From Cercozoa sp. M6MM (taxonomy: Eukaryota; Endomyxa: Ascetosporea): a stretch of 38,639 bases of DNA. The DNA is taken from NCBI GenBank assembly GCA_040357565.1, contig JBDODJ010000107.1; one strand, written 5' to 3'. The notes under the pieces are model-generated. The model ran no database searches and was not told where the DNA came from. It saw only the letters and a list, made by a program, of their open reading frames with translations. Position 1 is the first letter of the stretch, and every line of letters starts with the position of its first letter. Positions 10,401-24,118 of the stretch are shown piece by piece. The position numbers were made by a program, and so were the translations under genes.

Positions 10401-11778
10401 TGAAGTTTGAAATACCGCAGCGTCTACTTCCTTCCGGAGAGAGTTGATCGAGTTGTCAACTGCCGTCTGCAACGTTTGCTCGCCTTGAATTCGAGCAGCC
10501 ACCTCGATCTGCAGGGTGCGTTGAAGTGCCTCAACGACACTACGAAGCCGAACCGCGATTCCATCCACAGCCGCTAAGATTACAGTATTCTGATTAAATT
10601 TGCTTATGTCAAACAGTGCCGGGATCAATAGCACAGTTGTGTATGTACCACTAGCATGTCGTGCAATGCTGTCGATATCTTCACTCATCTCCGACCGCAG
10701 CGACGACACTGCATCTGAGTGATTGGACAAGACTTTGCGCACAGCGGTGCTGCCGGAACTCTGCACTTCCGCGACGGCGTCGAAAGCTCGCAACAATTGT
10801 CTCTGCGCTGCAGCTCTCTTCGAGTCAGTTTCGGCTAATCTCGATGCCAGAAGCTATCAAATTGCAGACGTAAGCAGGCACTGCCCAACTTTCGCGAAAG
10901 CTCGATCAAGCTCAATAAATTTTATACCTGCTCCGAAGCGGCAACGCGTGCTTCCATCTCCGAGCCAGCGCGCGCAAAGTCGCGCGCGATGATACCAAGT
11001 CGTTCGTTCGTTTGCGTCAAGTTATCTCGCGCACGCTCCGTTTGTTGCTGTGTTCGGCAAAAAAAGAAATCTCATTGAGTTGTTCCTGAGTATACATCAA
11101 GGTGTCAACACAAAGCATATCTCCACCTGTAGCTGTGTCAAGACACCACTGTGCATCTGAGCTGTTCGTTCTGCAACACCATGCTGCACAGAGTACTTTT
11201 CCGAATCAACAATCAGATTGTACCATGTGCAGCCGAGGCAGTGTGGAGTTCACGCAACTGCTTGTCGAATCGCATTTGGTCGTTACTTTGGGCAGCAGTC
11301 TCCAGTGTGCGCACTCGTGACTCCAACTCCAAAGTGCGTCCGTGAAGCGCGACCACGTCATCATCTTTGAGCGCAGAACGCGTCGGGAGCATCTCACGGC
11401 GTGGAGAACGCAACATGCTTCGCTCTCCCTCATCGCTGTCTAAACGGCGTCTCAACTGTGATACCTAAGAAACCACATCGATTTGCATTCAGTTGGTGCT
11501 AGAGAAACGTGCAAACGGGTGAAACCTGAATCTTCAGCTCGTGTTCGCGCCTGGCAGCGCTTTCTTGCTGCTCGTGTAGTTCGCGCACTTGTGCAGACAG
11601 TCGAGTGCAAACTCGCTCGAGCGCATCTATGCGACTCGATTCAACACGCTCGTCACGCGGAGATGGCACTTTTTCTCCGCGAAGATCACTACACAAAAAA
11701 ATCTATTGAGATACCAGCCGTGCCAAGTCTCGCGACGGTAAAAACAAGTCACAGTGCCACGTTCATGATTTCAGCCAT
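7441..11778 (-). CDS. Coiled-coil protein with C-terminal RCC1 propeller, 961 aa
   Basis: The model has 25 exons. The start is at 11778 and the first exon is 11778-11753, followed by 11688-11526, 11464-11224 and 11170-11127. The last three exons are 7884-7825, 7759-7556 and 7515-7441. Summed exons give 2886 nt, divisible by three. Residues 1 to about 378 are charged, heptad-like coiled coil. About 379-470 are hydrophilic, ending in an acidic block. From about 471 onward there are RCC1 repeats, seen as GxVxxWG-type motifs such as MLMWGN, SVWSWGSG, VYAWGWS and AWIWG, and CGSDHTVVLT. RCC1 propellers usually bind chromatin, GTPases or membranes; which applies here is unknown. A coiled coil ahead of a C-terminal propeller is not an arrangement I recognise (RPGR has the reverse order). 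The last exon may instead splice on from GTACAT near 7445. Promoter shared with the CCCH gene. Confidence 0.84.
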
Positions 11779-12435
11779 GGAGTGCCTCCGACGAATTGAA
11801 AACCACTTGAGTATGCCAAAGCGCCGTTAATGCGGCAATTTAAAGGCTGTCTTGCCGCTCCCCGCTGACCTAGAAGTCTGTTCCCTTTGAACTGCACGGT
11901 CGAATGTGCCGTGGAAGCTTTAAATGGGTAGAATGCGAACGCTTGGGCTTGGTATTTGTTTGGCATCTTGTGAGAAACGCTGGGTTCAAGTACTTATTCA
12001 CTGGGGAAAGACTTGCGAATTTAAAACCACGTGTTGGCTGCAGGTGTGCTTTAAAGTACCGAAATGACCTGTGTTAGATAAAGGCAAGTGAACTTGATGC
12101 CACGTGCGAAAGTGCGCTGTGTTCGGACTTTGACTGGGCGGAGGTCGAGTAACCCGCGCCTCGCTGTGTCGTCCGCAAACGCGTGTCCGTTCAGCTACGC
12201 TCAGGCCCACCCGATAGTGTGCGTTCTTGCGGGGTTAGAAGCCGAGGCACGTGTGCTGTCTTGGGAGTTGAGCCCGAGCGAGTTTTGTGTACTCGGGACT
12301 GAGAGTTTGGCGGAGAGCAAGGAACGTCTGAAGCACGCTTTTTGTGAGACTCTGCGGCGAGCGCCAAGCACACAGGAGGCACCCTGAGTCAGTCTAGCGC
12401 AAGACAGTGAGACGAAGTTTTGGCTGTTTTGAGAC
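11779..12435. promoter_or_regulatory. Divergent intergenic region between RCC1 and CCCH genes
   Basis: These 657 bp separate two start codons on opposite strands, so the stretch should hold both promoters. I see no TATA box, no long repeat and no supported exon. Long minus-strand open frames crossing into it do not continue any family motif. Confidence 0.5.
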
Positions 12436-14776
<2,341 letters not shown>

Positions 14777-14901
14777 GAAAGCATTTTCGCAACTTATTTG
14801 ACGACTAAATTACTATGAGCGCTACACAACATGAGTTGAGCGCCAGCCTAGGTGTGCGATTCTGTGATTTTTCCTTTGCCACATTCATCACAATTTGGTA
14901 G

Positions 14902-17437
14902 AGACGAATATCGACCGCGAAAACTCAACGGAACAGGAAAATGAGGACCCCAATTCAGTGCGACGGTACCGATCCATTGATAGCTCTGAAATGCCAGGCA
15001 ATACTCTTTCTGTTTGGTGTAAAAATTTAGATACATGCTCGACCAGACCGACAGCGCCTTGTTGTTTTTTCGCTTCTTATCTATGGCCGACGTTGCTGTG
15101 AACTGTTCCAAAGGTACTGTATAGACATGTATCTACATATACGTCGAGTAGAGTTAGGGGGTTAAGTTTTTTTTTAACTTGTTACCTGTCCAGTGTGCAC
15201 ACTGTGGCACGACCTGTCGCAGCAACACCTGCACCAAAACTGGCGATTACCGTACCCGTTGTTAGCACAGTATCTAACCCACCAGCGACATGCCGAGCAA
15301 GCACTTTTGCTTGCCGAGGTAGTACTTGCAGTGCGGGCTCAAATATCGTGATTGTTTCGGCAACGTAGGCACTCCAGCGCCCAGCGACAGCGCCGAACAG
15401 ACTTGGCTTTGTACTGCCCAGTTAGAGTAAAGAGTGCGAAAAGACAGAGGAAAGGGTTTCTAGGGTCCCGTGGCTTGGCTTCGCGTCCCGAATGTGAACA
15501 ACATGCGCACTTCGATCTCGTATAAATCACATCAAACCCCCTGTTTCCCTCTAATATCACTCAAGCCACTTTGCCATTTTATACTACTCTAATACTCCTG
15601 GTATCCCTTGTAGTCCCCTGCCGAACGACACGCGCATGATGCTCGTTCGGCCTGCGTTGAACCTGTCCGGACAGTGGCAGGTCGACATCGTCGACTACAC
15701 GAAACGCACGACCGGTGGCTACTTGTACCTTCTCTTTTGCATCTTCGCACTGCCCTTGATCTTGACCTAACCTTGTGAATCACCCATCCCCTGTCAGTCC
15801 AAAACGCTACCGTCGACCAGTGCGCTGGCAGCAGCAGCGACTCCACGCAATGACGCACCGCGACGACTTCTTCGTTGACTGGGCGAACGATCGCTATGGC
15901 CTCGTCTCAGTCAACGGGGGTCCTCCTGTACCTTCGGCCTCTTTATCCCTTACCCTTTACCTTTCCTTCTACACGTCGTTGCTTGACATACACTCCCCCG
16001 ATGCCTTTTACATAACTCGTTTCTTTGCCTTTTGCCTGACTCCTCGCCCTTTACTTTGTACTTCGCGGATATGAGTGTAGGAAACAGAGTGCAGACTGGT
16101 GTGGTACTCAATGTACGAAGATCACTCGTAAATTCCCTTCTTATCTGTTATCTGGAGCATTTGTGCTGTTATAATGCGTCTTCAATTTAGAGAGGAAACG
16201 AGTCGTCTTCGCATGCGGCTGGGCAGCGCTATTCGCGCGGACTTTCGCACCTGTGTATTATAGGATTTTGTTTAAATGCGGCGTATATTTTGTGTGTAGC
16301 GAGGCGGTAAGTTGGTGGCAGTGACGTCGAATCGCCTGTTCCTACCGTCGCCCATATCGAGTGACGATGGTACCCGCACCATTGGTCTGACGCTATCGTC
16401 GAAACTTCGAGTGTCGCCGTGTGGCATGTTTTTGGCCCGTCTTAACCGTCACGAGGTGAGTCTAAGACGGCTGAGTGACGGTGTGACCACTCAGTACACC
16501 GTTGATAACTCTGAACGCACCGTGCGTGACATTTGCATCGACGATACCGGTGTTTTTGGCATGGTAAACACAAGTACTCGTGATTTTCTTTTATCAATCA
16601 TTATTGTACAAGTAGTCATGATTTATAATTGAATAGGCACGCGCTATTGTGACCATTGAAGTTAAAAAAGGAAGCAAGCGCGCCCTAAAACTGGTGCCGA
16701 TCACGCTGAGCGAAACTGAAGCTTCGCAAGAGCTCGTTTTGGGTGCTGGCAGTCCCCGCGCGGTCACGCTCGTACTTAAGCCGGGGAAGGCGATACCCCG
16801 TGTCGAACTCGACTTACTGACGGTGTGTAAACAGTATTCACCGCTGATTTTTCCTTTTGCAGTGGACGTTTGCACTGCTAGGGCACTTTTCGCATGCGAG
16901 TGAGCTCAAGGCAAGCCGTCAAATGGGCTTCTGCACTGTACCAAAATTTGTTTCTAAAAGCTGTAGTAAAGTTTACGCAACGTTGCAAACAGCAACGGAA
17001 TCGATGTCTTTTTGCACACCGACGACTGCGAGTTCAAGCTGCCTGCTGTGTACACCTGACTCTTTGCATCATACGGGGCCCCTGAAAGATGACTCCGCCA
17101 TGTGTTTCAGCCATATTAAGGGAAGCTACATGACACCTTTGCTGCGTTTGCACGGTAGGCTCTCTTCCATCTGCGCTATCTTAGTGACTTGTCAGAGGGT
17201 GTACAGGAGACGAGCTTCGTCCAGTTTTGCCTCCTGCCGTCATTTCAAACGTAAGCCTCAACCTAAAATTAACTGACCCCATCATAGTGCATCCGCGCGG
17301 GTGGTTGGATGTTTGCAGAGCAACAAGAGTTCACGCAGCGGGTTTCCTTTGAACCAGCGAGTTATCGCTATTGGTGGAACATGCGTTGTTGTGCCAATGC
17401 TGTCAGAAGGAGAGGTAAACTTAAATTTATGAAATGA
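14902..17437 (+). CDS. F-box protein with propeller-like C-terminal part (possibly fused to the CCCH gene)
   Basis: Exons: 14902-14965, 15031-15113, 15194-15347, 15614-15724, 15798-15927, 16081-16127, 16191-16254, 16300-16563, 16637-16826, 16863-16899, 16993-17049, 17111-17154, 17207-17250 and 17288-17437. The first ATG in frame is at 15035, giving 456 aa. The opening 45 residues fit an F-box, with LLFFRFLSMADV, then CxxxW and a final W. F-box proteins bridge SKP1 to substrates in SCF ubiquitin ligases. The rest is beta-rich, with propeller-like stretches such as RVSPCGMFLA, and no family I can name. The exon at 14902-14965 has no ATG and joins in phase to the CCCH gene through donor 14742, so both may be one 963-aa gene. 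The 266-bp intron 15348-15613 is unusually long and could hide a gene boundary, since the unspliced frame stops at 15348-15350. Confidence 0.58.
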
Positions 17438-18025
17438 GATTTCTTTTGAGTTTGCTTGTTTGCTTCCTCCCTTTCTTCAATTTCGACGCGGTACCGATAT
17501 CCATGTCTCCCGTTGTCGGAGTAATTTAGGCTGTCGTCATCGTGCTTGACATGGCTGTCGCGAAACTGGACCACGCTGTGGTAGCTTCATCACCATCATT
17601 GGTCGTTCTCGCAACCTCTCCCAACAAAATACCTTTACCTTTACCCTCATGTTCTTGTTTACCCTTCATTTATACCCCTCACGTCCCCAGCCATTCTCTA
17701 AACGAGGGTTTTCGGCGATTTTCTCCGATATCGTGAAGCGAGACGTATCAAGCCAAAGTCTGGTCGTTGGTTAGTTATTTTCGTCCTGGGGTGCGGGGAT
17801 CACAAGCGCATGCGACGATAGTACCATAGTGTGATTTTTGAGTCAGTATTCAACTATTATTCCTCAAAACCATAAGCAATTATCTCAAATTTTACTCACG
17901 GTAATTAATCGAATGACTCACGTCAAAAATAACTCAAAAAATGATGAGTAACCGAACAGGTAATTACTCAAGGTCGTTATTTTTGAGTCGAGTCGAGTCG
18001 AGCACGAGTTGTTTCCGTTCGATGG
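17438..18025. other. Convergent intergenic region, AT-rich with GAGTC repeats
   Basis: No exon is supported between the ends of the F-box gene and PEX11. The segment 17825-18005 is AT-rich. It contains three tandem GAGTC units near 17985-18001 and an inverted pair CAAAAATAAC / GTTATTTTTG about 45 bp apart (near 17924 and 17978), which may be a small hairpin or an eroded miniature element. Confidence 0.45.
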
Positions 18026-18831
18026 TTAGGCGGACGGGTAGGTGAGGAACCAGTTGACGCCGGCCGACACGAGGCCGCCGATGCCGATGTGACCGTCGTG
18101 GAAGTTGCGTCCAGTGAGCGTAGGCATCAGGCCCGAGCCTGTGCACACGCGAGGATAGTCAAGTCATATGGCACAGTCCCATATAGTTGAAATGGACAGT
18201 CCATGTGGACACCATGGACAAACGTACCCTGCGAGGCAACGACCAGGTCGCCGCACGAGCCGATCAGCTGGGGGGGGGGTATATAGAGGGGTACAGTTGA
18301 ATAAGGGTTGAAAGTACCTTGAGCAGCAGGACCTTGCGATCCTTGCGCAGGGCCGTAAGCTTCTTCTTGGCGTCCTCCTCGTCGCCCTTCGCAGCAACAA
18401 CACGTGCTTTACCCCCCCCCAACCCCAGGTAGCGAAAGTGTACCACGATGAACTGACGAGTCAGAGCGGCCTCGCGCTGCTTCATCTGGCGTAGCTTGTA
18501 CTGCAGACACAGGACACACAGAGACATTTGGTTATTGAACATGTGGCTACACCGTGTACAATTGTACCAGCAGCAGGGCAAGCGTAGCAAGCACACCGAA
18601 GGCCCAGCCCCTGTTCGATAAGGTAAAGGTAGGTAAGGGGCAGAGGGCAGGGGGGGGGGGGGGTAAAGCAAAGACGCACTTGGTGGCCTGCTTGCCGTGG
18701 AACTTGATGTCACGCGACAGGAACTTGGCCTTACTCAGGTAGACGAGGTTGTCGTTGCACCAGTAGTACGCAAAGCCGAGTCGCGACAGCTGCTCGGGAG
18801 GGGGGTAAGTCGTCTCATTGAGGAAACAAGG

Positions 18832-18914
<83 letters not shown>

Positions 18915-19447
18915 GGGGTAAGCCGAGTATGACTACCACAGTGAGCACGAGAACGACGCGGTCCGTGTCCTTGGCTTTGAGCAGCGCGTTGCGCACCGTG
19001 GCGTACTCGTTGAGCACCTTGAACAAACGCGTCAGTTTACGCGCATCACGCGTCATCATAAACAAGCCCTACGAAACATAAACACACACATACACATGTA
19101 GGACTACACATGCACACACCCAAGCCAGCATACCTTAAAACGCATGCCTAGCTCGCTGTCGGGATCACGACTCAGCAGCGCCCTGTTCGGACACTCCAGT
19201 TTGCGCGACGAACAACGAAAAACGACAGTCACAGTACCACATGAGAAAACGCGACGCGTATTGGATCATCTATCAAGAAAATACCGAAAAGCCATAACAC
19301 CAACAAGCCATACAACTGTCAGCACCGGTCGATCACAAAGAAACACAAGTGCGAAAACGCTAACGCTACCTTGCCGAGCTTGTCGCGTCCATTCGCCGTG
19401 TTGAGGTGCTTCAACAAGCGCGCCAGCTCGGCGTGCGCGCACTTCAT
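18026..19447 (-). CDS. PEX11: PEX11-family peroxisomal membrane protein, 240 aa
   Basis: Ten exons: 19447-19370, 19269-19238, 19182-19134, 19068-18937, 18789-18680, 18610-18568, 18500-18444, 18386-18318, 18267-18228 and 18138-18026. Phases agree and the length fits the family (about 230-260 aa). PEX11 proteins bend and elongate peroxisome membranes before division. Family marks seen: LNTANGRDKLGK then MIQYASRFL near the N-terminus; ARKLTRLFKVLNEY; LSRLGFAYYWCNDNLVYLSK; a hydrophobic stretch GVLATLALLL; a lysine-rich amphipathic segment; and GHIGIGGLVSAGVNWF close to the end. The start is the ATG matching the usual PEX11 N-terminus. An intron carries a long GA/TC repeat. It is divergent from AFG2, with 272 bp between starts. 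Confidence 0.86.
18834..18918. repeat. (GA)n microsatellite followed by a G15 run, in a PEX11 intron
   Basis: About 35 GA units run from 18834 to 18904, followed by G to 18918. On the coding strand of PEX11 this is C15 followed by (TC)n, a very long pyrimidine tract upstream of the 3' splice site near 18790. Confidence 0.97.
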
Positions 19448-19719
19448 CTGCAACTACACAGCAACAACACCTCTCCCATAAGATTTCGCTGACTCATCAC
19501 GCTGACTCATGGGTGCCGAAAATCGCCACTGGAAAACGCCCCCAAACACCACAATCACAGCCAATACGAACAATTTTACCTCCATTAGAACAATTCTACT
19601 TGCTGTGCAGTCACACTACTGCGAAATGTCTCTGCGACGTGAATCCCGTAATATTAAAGCTGCGTTTTTATATCGCGATCAGCTTTCAATACACGATTGA
19701 ACGTGTGTACGCGCGTGCA

Positions 19720-22700
19720 ATGCCTCTCCGCGCTTTCTTGGTGCAAGGAGCAGGCCCCAGCACTGCTTCGCGAGGGCTTTGCCGAATTCCTGCGCAACGG
19801 TTCGATGAACTCGGTCTTCAGATCGGCACCGTCGTGAGTCTTTCCTTCGAGATTTCCGACCTCCCCGCTGAGGCGAACGCTGACGAACTGAGCGATTTTA
19901 CCGGAGTCACTGTCATTTGTCGTGCCTGGCCGCATGTCGCGACGAACGTGCGGGAGCAGAACGAAGACACTGTGGCTTTTGACGCGTATTGCGTGACCCG
20001 TCCGCGCGGACCCACTTTGCAACCGGAAGAAGCATTCAAAATCCTCAAGACGCTTCAGTTGCTGTCAAGTGCACAGGCACTGAGCACAAGAATCGCAAAA
20101 ATTAGCTCGGCTGCGCAACTGGTGAATGTGTGCTCAGTCTGGCGCTCATCGCTTTCTGCAGTAGGTTTTTCACTTTTGGCTTTTGATGGGTTTTGCGTTT
20201 AATTGATTCTTTCGATGTGTTTTTGTTCTGCAGCGTTCGTCGTGTCTGCCAAAATCTTCGGAAGCGCTGCAGCTTTATCTGAAGCGACTGCCAGTGATGC
20301 CAGCAAGCGGAGTTATTCTTGCTTCGACCCAGGAGACGCTTCGCTTTCATTCTCCAAGCTCGTCGACGTACTTTAGGTGTCACGATGGTACGCGACTCGA
20401 AATCGATGCTGACATCGACAAGAAGAAGCAGGTGAAGTTGGCGCAACCAAGTGAAAGCAACGAAAGCAGCAAACCGAAAGTTCTGCCGGCCATTGGTGGC
20501 ATGGACGAGGCACTGCAACAACTGAGGTTTGCTTCATATTGCTTTTGCACTTTAGCTTTTATCCTTTTCTTTTTGTTGCATAAAGAGAGGTAGTGTCACT
20601 GCCACTGCTGCGTGGCGATGCGCTGCGTGCTCTCGGCGTGTCCTGTCCGGCCGGCGTGCTGCTGCACGGACCGCCTGGTTGTGGTGTATGTGATTTTCTC
20701 CAGTTCACGTATGCTGCGACCTCATCTGTTCTTAATTTACTTCGCCTGGCCTGTAGAAAACACTGCTGGCGCGTCGCGTCGCTGCCGAGTTCGACGCGTC
20801 GTTGCGAGTCGTCAACGGCTCCGAGATTCTCTCTGCTGTCGCTGGTGCATTCTTGCTATCGTGTCGGTAAATGGCCAAAGATGTGCATTCTTATTTCACA
20901 GGCGACACGGAACAAGCTTTGCGAAAGATTTTCGAAGAAGTACGTGCCGAGGGTACTATTAATTTGGGTCTCTCGATGTAGACATGTATACTTGTGTTGT
21001 TTGACAGCCAAACAGCGTCCATCTATGCTGTTCTTGGACGAAGTGGACGCACTGGCCCCTCGCAGACAGGAAGGTGCGGCCAGTGACACCTTTAGTGCCC
21101 GAATCGTTGCACAGTTACTGACTCTGATGGACGGCATATCACACAAATCCGACGGTACTGCTACCCATTTACGTGTACCCTTCTACCCACCGTCTACGGC
21201 TTCGCAGGCAAGGTGGAACGTGTCGTTGTGTTGGCTGCCACGAACCGGCCAAACGCCCTGGACCCGGCGCTGCGTCGACCCGGTCGCTTCGATCGCGAGG
21301 TTGAAGTCTCCGCGCCGAACGAAGAACAGCGACTGTCGATCTTGACGGTAGAATGCACTGCAGACTACCAAACTATCAGAGAAAATATAGCCGTTCTTGT
21401 ACAGGCACTGACGAAACGATTGCCACTGACAGAGGATGTCGATTTTGAGGACATTGCGCGACGCTGTGTTGGTTTCGTCGGTGCTGATCTTGGAGGTATG
21501 CACGTGTTCTCCGTTTCTGTTTTGCCTCTGCACTCTGTTGGACACAACTAGCCTTGTGCCGAGTCGCTGCTTTCTCGGCACTTAAGAAGACAAAAAACGC
21601 ACTCTGTGTTGGCATGGTAGACCTGTTTAATAAAGGCAACACTCTGTTACCGACGCTGATTTAGAACGACTTCGAAGCTGCACTGAAGCAGGTGTCTCCC
21701 TCGGCTCTGCGAAACGATGCGCTTGACCAGGGAAACAGCCGCACGGCACAGTCACTCGACGCTTTCGTCGGTTTCCGGTCGCAGAAGCAGCGCGTATTGT
21801 GCTCTCATTTAATCCGTTTTATCGCTTTTACCCATACATTCCGTCCAACTGTGCAGGTGCGTCGAGGTGTAGTGGTGCCAATGCAGCATCTCAAACAGAT
21901 TCGACAGGCCGGTTTGAGACCACCCCGAGGTACCTTTAACTGTGTACACCCATGTGAGAACTTTGTGGATTTATTGTAGGTCTGCTGATCTGCGGTCCGT
22001 CTGGCTGTGGTGCGCTGGACTTATTGTTTTTCAGTTTATTCCTGATACCTTTCACCGTGCAGGAAAAACGGCACTGGCGCACGCTGCTGCCGCTGAAGCA
22101 AAGACAGCATCCGCAGCAGCTGTATCAATCCGTTTCGATTGTTTCCTACCGTCTGTCCACATGGTTGCCTGTGCGAATAGGTGTTTGAAGTGCGCGCTGC
22201 GTCGTTGTTTTCTTCCTTCCTCGGCGAAACCGAAAAGAGATTGCGGTAGGACGTGTTTGTATTGCGTGTCCAAGTGTTTAAACAAGCATTTTTGTTTGTT
22301 TGTGTAGAGAAGTCTTTGCTCGTGCCAGACGGCACGCACCTGCCGTTGTCATCATAGACGATGGTGCTGTTCTTCGACAAAGTATACGCTATGCTTCTTT
22401 ACGTTACAGCGTGTGTGCAGTGGACACACTCGTACAACGACGTGAACTCGGCCAGAGCGGCGGCAGCGATGTTTCGTCGCGCGTGCTGTCGACCTTGCTA
22501 AACGAACTGGACGGCGTGCAGCAGGAGCGACGTGAGCAGGTACCGACTACAGTCTTTGCTTCTCTCCTCTCAAGCTATCTGTCTTGATTCTACTGCAGGA
22601 ACACGTCCTCGTAATCGCAACTGCAACGCACGAAGAACATTTGGACGCAGCACTGGTGCGCAGTGGTCGTATCGACGTGGTCGTTCGACTACCGCATCCC

Positions 22701-23205
22701 GACCGGTAGCTATTGACTGAATTTTCTGTCTAGTTATCATGAATCATGGTGTGCAGCGAGAACCGAACCGAGTTGCTGGAGCACGCACTGCACGAACGAC
22801 CACTATGCGCATCAGAAGCTCCTGATGTTGCTGCTCTCGTTGCACTCACTGATGGATGGAGGTACGCCCCGCCGCTCGCTGTTCGTCCATCTTGTGGATG
22901 CACGTTTGAGTGTGTGTGTGTGTGTGGTGTGTGTGTGTGTGTGTGGTGTGTGTGTGCGCGTGTGTGTGTGTGTGTGTGTGTGTGTTAGTAGTGCGAGCCA
23001 AGTTCTCGCAGTCGGTCGCGAAGCCGCTCTGTGCGCACTGCGCGATGAACGTTTCGCCTCGCCAAACGACGCCGTCATCACACAGGTACGCACCTCAGAC
23101 TACTCCTCGGACTGTTCGTGTATGCCGTGGTGTGAGCTTTGCTGTGTTGTGCAGCAACACGCGTTGAAGGCCATCGAGATCCTGAGCGGCCGCTCTTGCG
23201 TTTAA
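19720..23205 (+). CDS. AFG2: AFG2/SPATA5-type double AAA+ ATPase, 765 aa
   Basis: Twenty exons from 19720-20160 to 23155-23205, total 2298 nt with consistent phases. An N-domain (about 1-235) is followed by two AAA modules. D1 has Walker A GPPGCGKT (273-280), Walker B LFLDEVDAL with D332 and E333, and arginine-finger segment RRPGRFDRE. D2 has Walker A GPSGCGKT (542-549), Walker B VVIIDDVDT with D605 and D606, and RSGRID. AFG2 in yeast and SPATA5 in animals release recycling factors such as Rlp24 from pre-60S ribosomes. The length is close to yeast AFG2 (780). A general CDC48-like protein is the alternative, but the weak D2 and divergent N-domain favour AFG2. D2 carries Asp where Glu is usual in Walker B. 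Both Walker A motifs are interrupted by introns. A TG repeat sits in the intron 22862-22988. Confidence 0.9.
22911..22985. repeat. (TG)n microsatellite, imperfect, in an AFG2 intron
   Basis: TG dinucleotides with a few interruptions (GGTG, GCGCG) occupy most of the 127-bp intron 22862-22988, the longest of this gene. Confidence 0.93.
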
Positions 23206-23410
23206 ATATCGATCAATACGACTTAAAATGGATGGCGAGGCTGCCGATGAGCAGTGTCTCTACGCTACGTTGCGATACCTCGCAATTGTCTGTTCAAATC
23301 GCAGTCGAGTGTACATATCGTAAAATCCATGAAGCTAACGTAGATGCAGGCAGTCCTAGCGTCGGTAGACGCCAGTCGAGTAATTCCAACTACTCTGTCC
23401 ACTGCCCAGC

Positions 23411-23889
23411 CTACTCAACGGTAAGCTCTGAGGCGTGCCAGTCCTCGTAGCTGCCGTCCGGCATGTAGCGTCGGATGATGATTGGAATCTTCTTGGCCTT
23501 GAGCTCCTGTACCAAGATAGGGAAAACTTGCATTAAGCGGGTTCAAGGAGTAGACACTGAAGCTACCTTCTCTGCAATCGCGAGTGGGTCAATTTCGCTT
23601 CCGAGTTCCACCATGACCGGTGCACCCTGAACTAACACCCATACAAACGTAGATCACACCCATTGTACATGTCCCACACCTGACTGATTTGAACGGCACG
23701 CGTGCCCAAAACGCGAGCCTTCTCGTACTTCGTCATGTACGGTGACGTGGCTGCACCCATGTGTCAATAACCAGCGCTACACAAGAGACGCGCACGTGGC
23801 CCAGAAATACAAAACTTACTGCGCTCGCTTCGTCGCTTCGATTTCGAAGCCTGCGCCTCGTCGACTGAAATTGCGTCACTGCGCTGCAT
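23411..23889 (-). CDS. RPB6: RNA polymerase subunit RPB6 (shared by Pol I, II, III), 98 aa
   Basis: Exons: 23889-23820, 23750-23680, 23626-23567 and 23506-23411, total 297 nt. RPB6 is a small subunit common to all three nuclear RNA polymerases and helps hold the clamp. The conserved core is complete: [36 protein letters not shown] and [19 protein letters not shown]. The predicted N-terminus is only about 25 residues and basic (KSKRRSER). Animal and yeast RPB6 have a longer acidic tail there. The frame stays open about 75 nt upstream of the chosen ATG, so an undetected first exon is possible. It is convergent with AFG2 (205 bp apart) and divergent from the next gene (229 bp). Confidence 0.94.
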
Positions 23890-24118
23890 CTCTTTTATCT
23901 CACGCACTAACCCTAGCAGCTTGAGAGGCTGTGAACACTTCAAAAAGTCGTTTCCAATGAATCCGACTCACTTTGAATCAATCTGAGCCCCAACAACTAA
24001 GATTGGAGGAATACATCATGTTTTGGTAGTACGCGTGTGCTTTCGAGTTCTTTGATAGCATTGGTTGCGCCAGACTGCTTTTGAGGCAAATCAGTGCACC
24101 CAAAAGGTGCATTTAGAA

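Noticed and set aside
23281-23310. GTTCAAATC, resembling a tRNA T-loop
   Set aside because: The flanking bases do not form a T stem and no acceptor or anticodon arm is seen.
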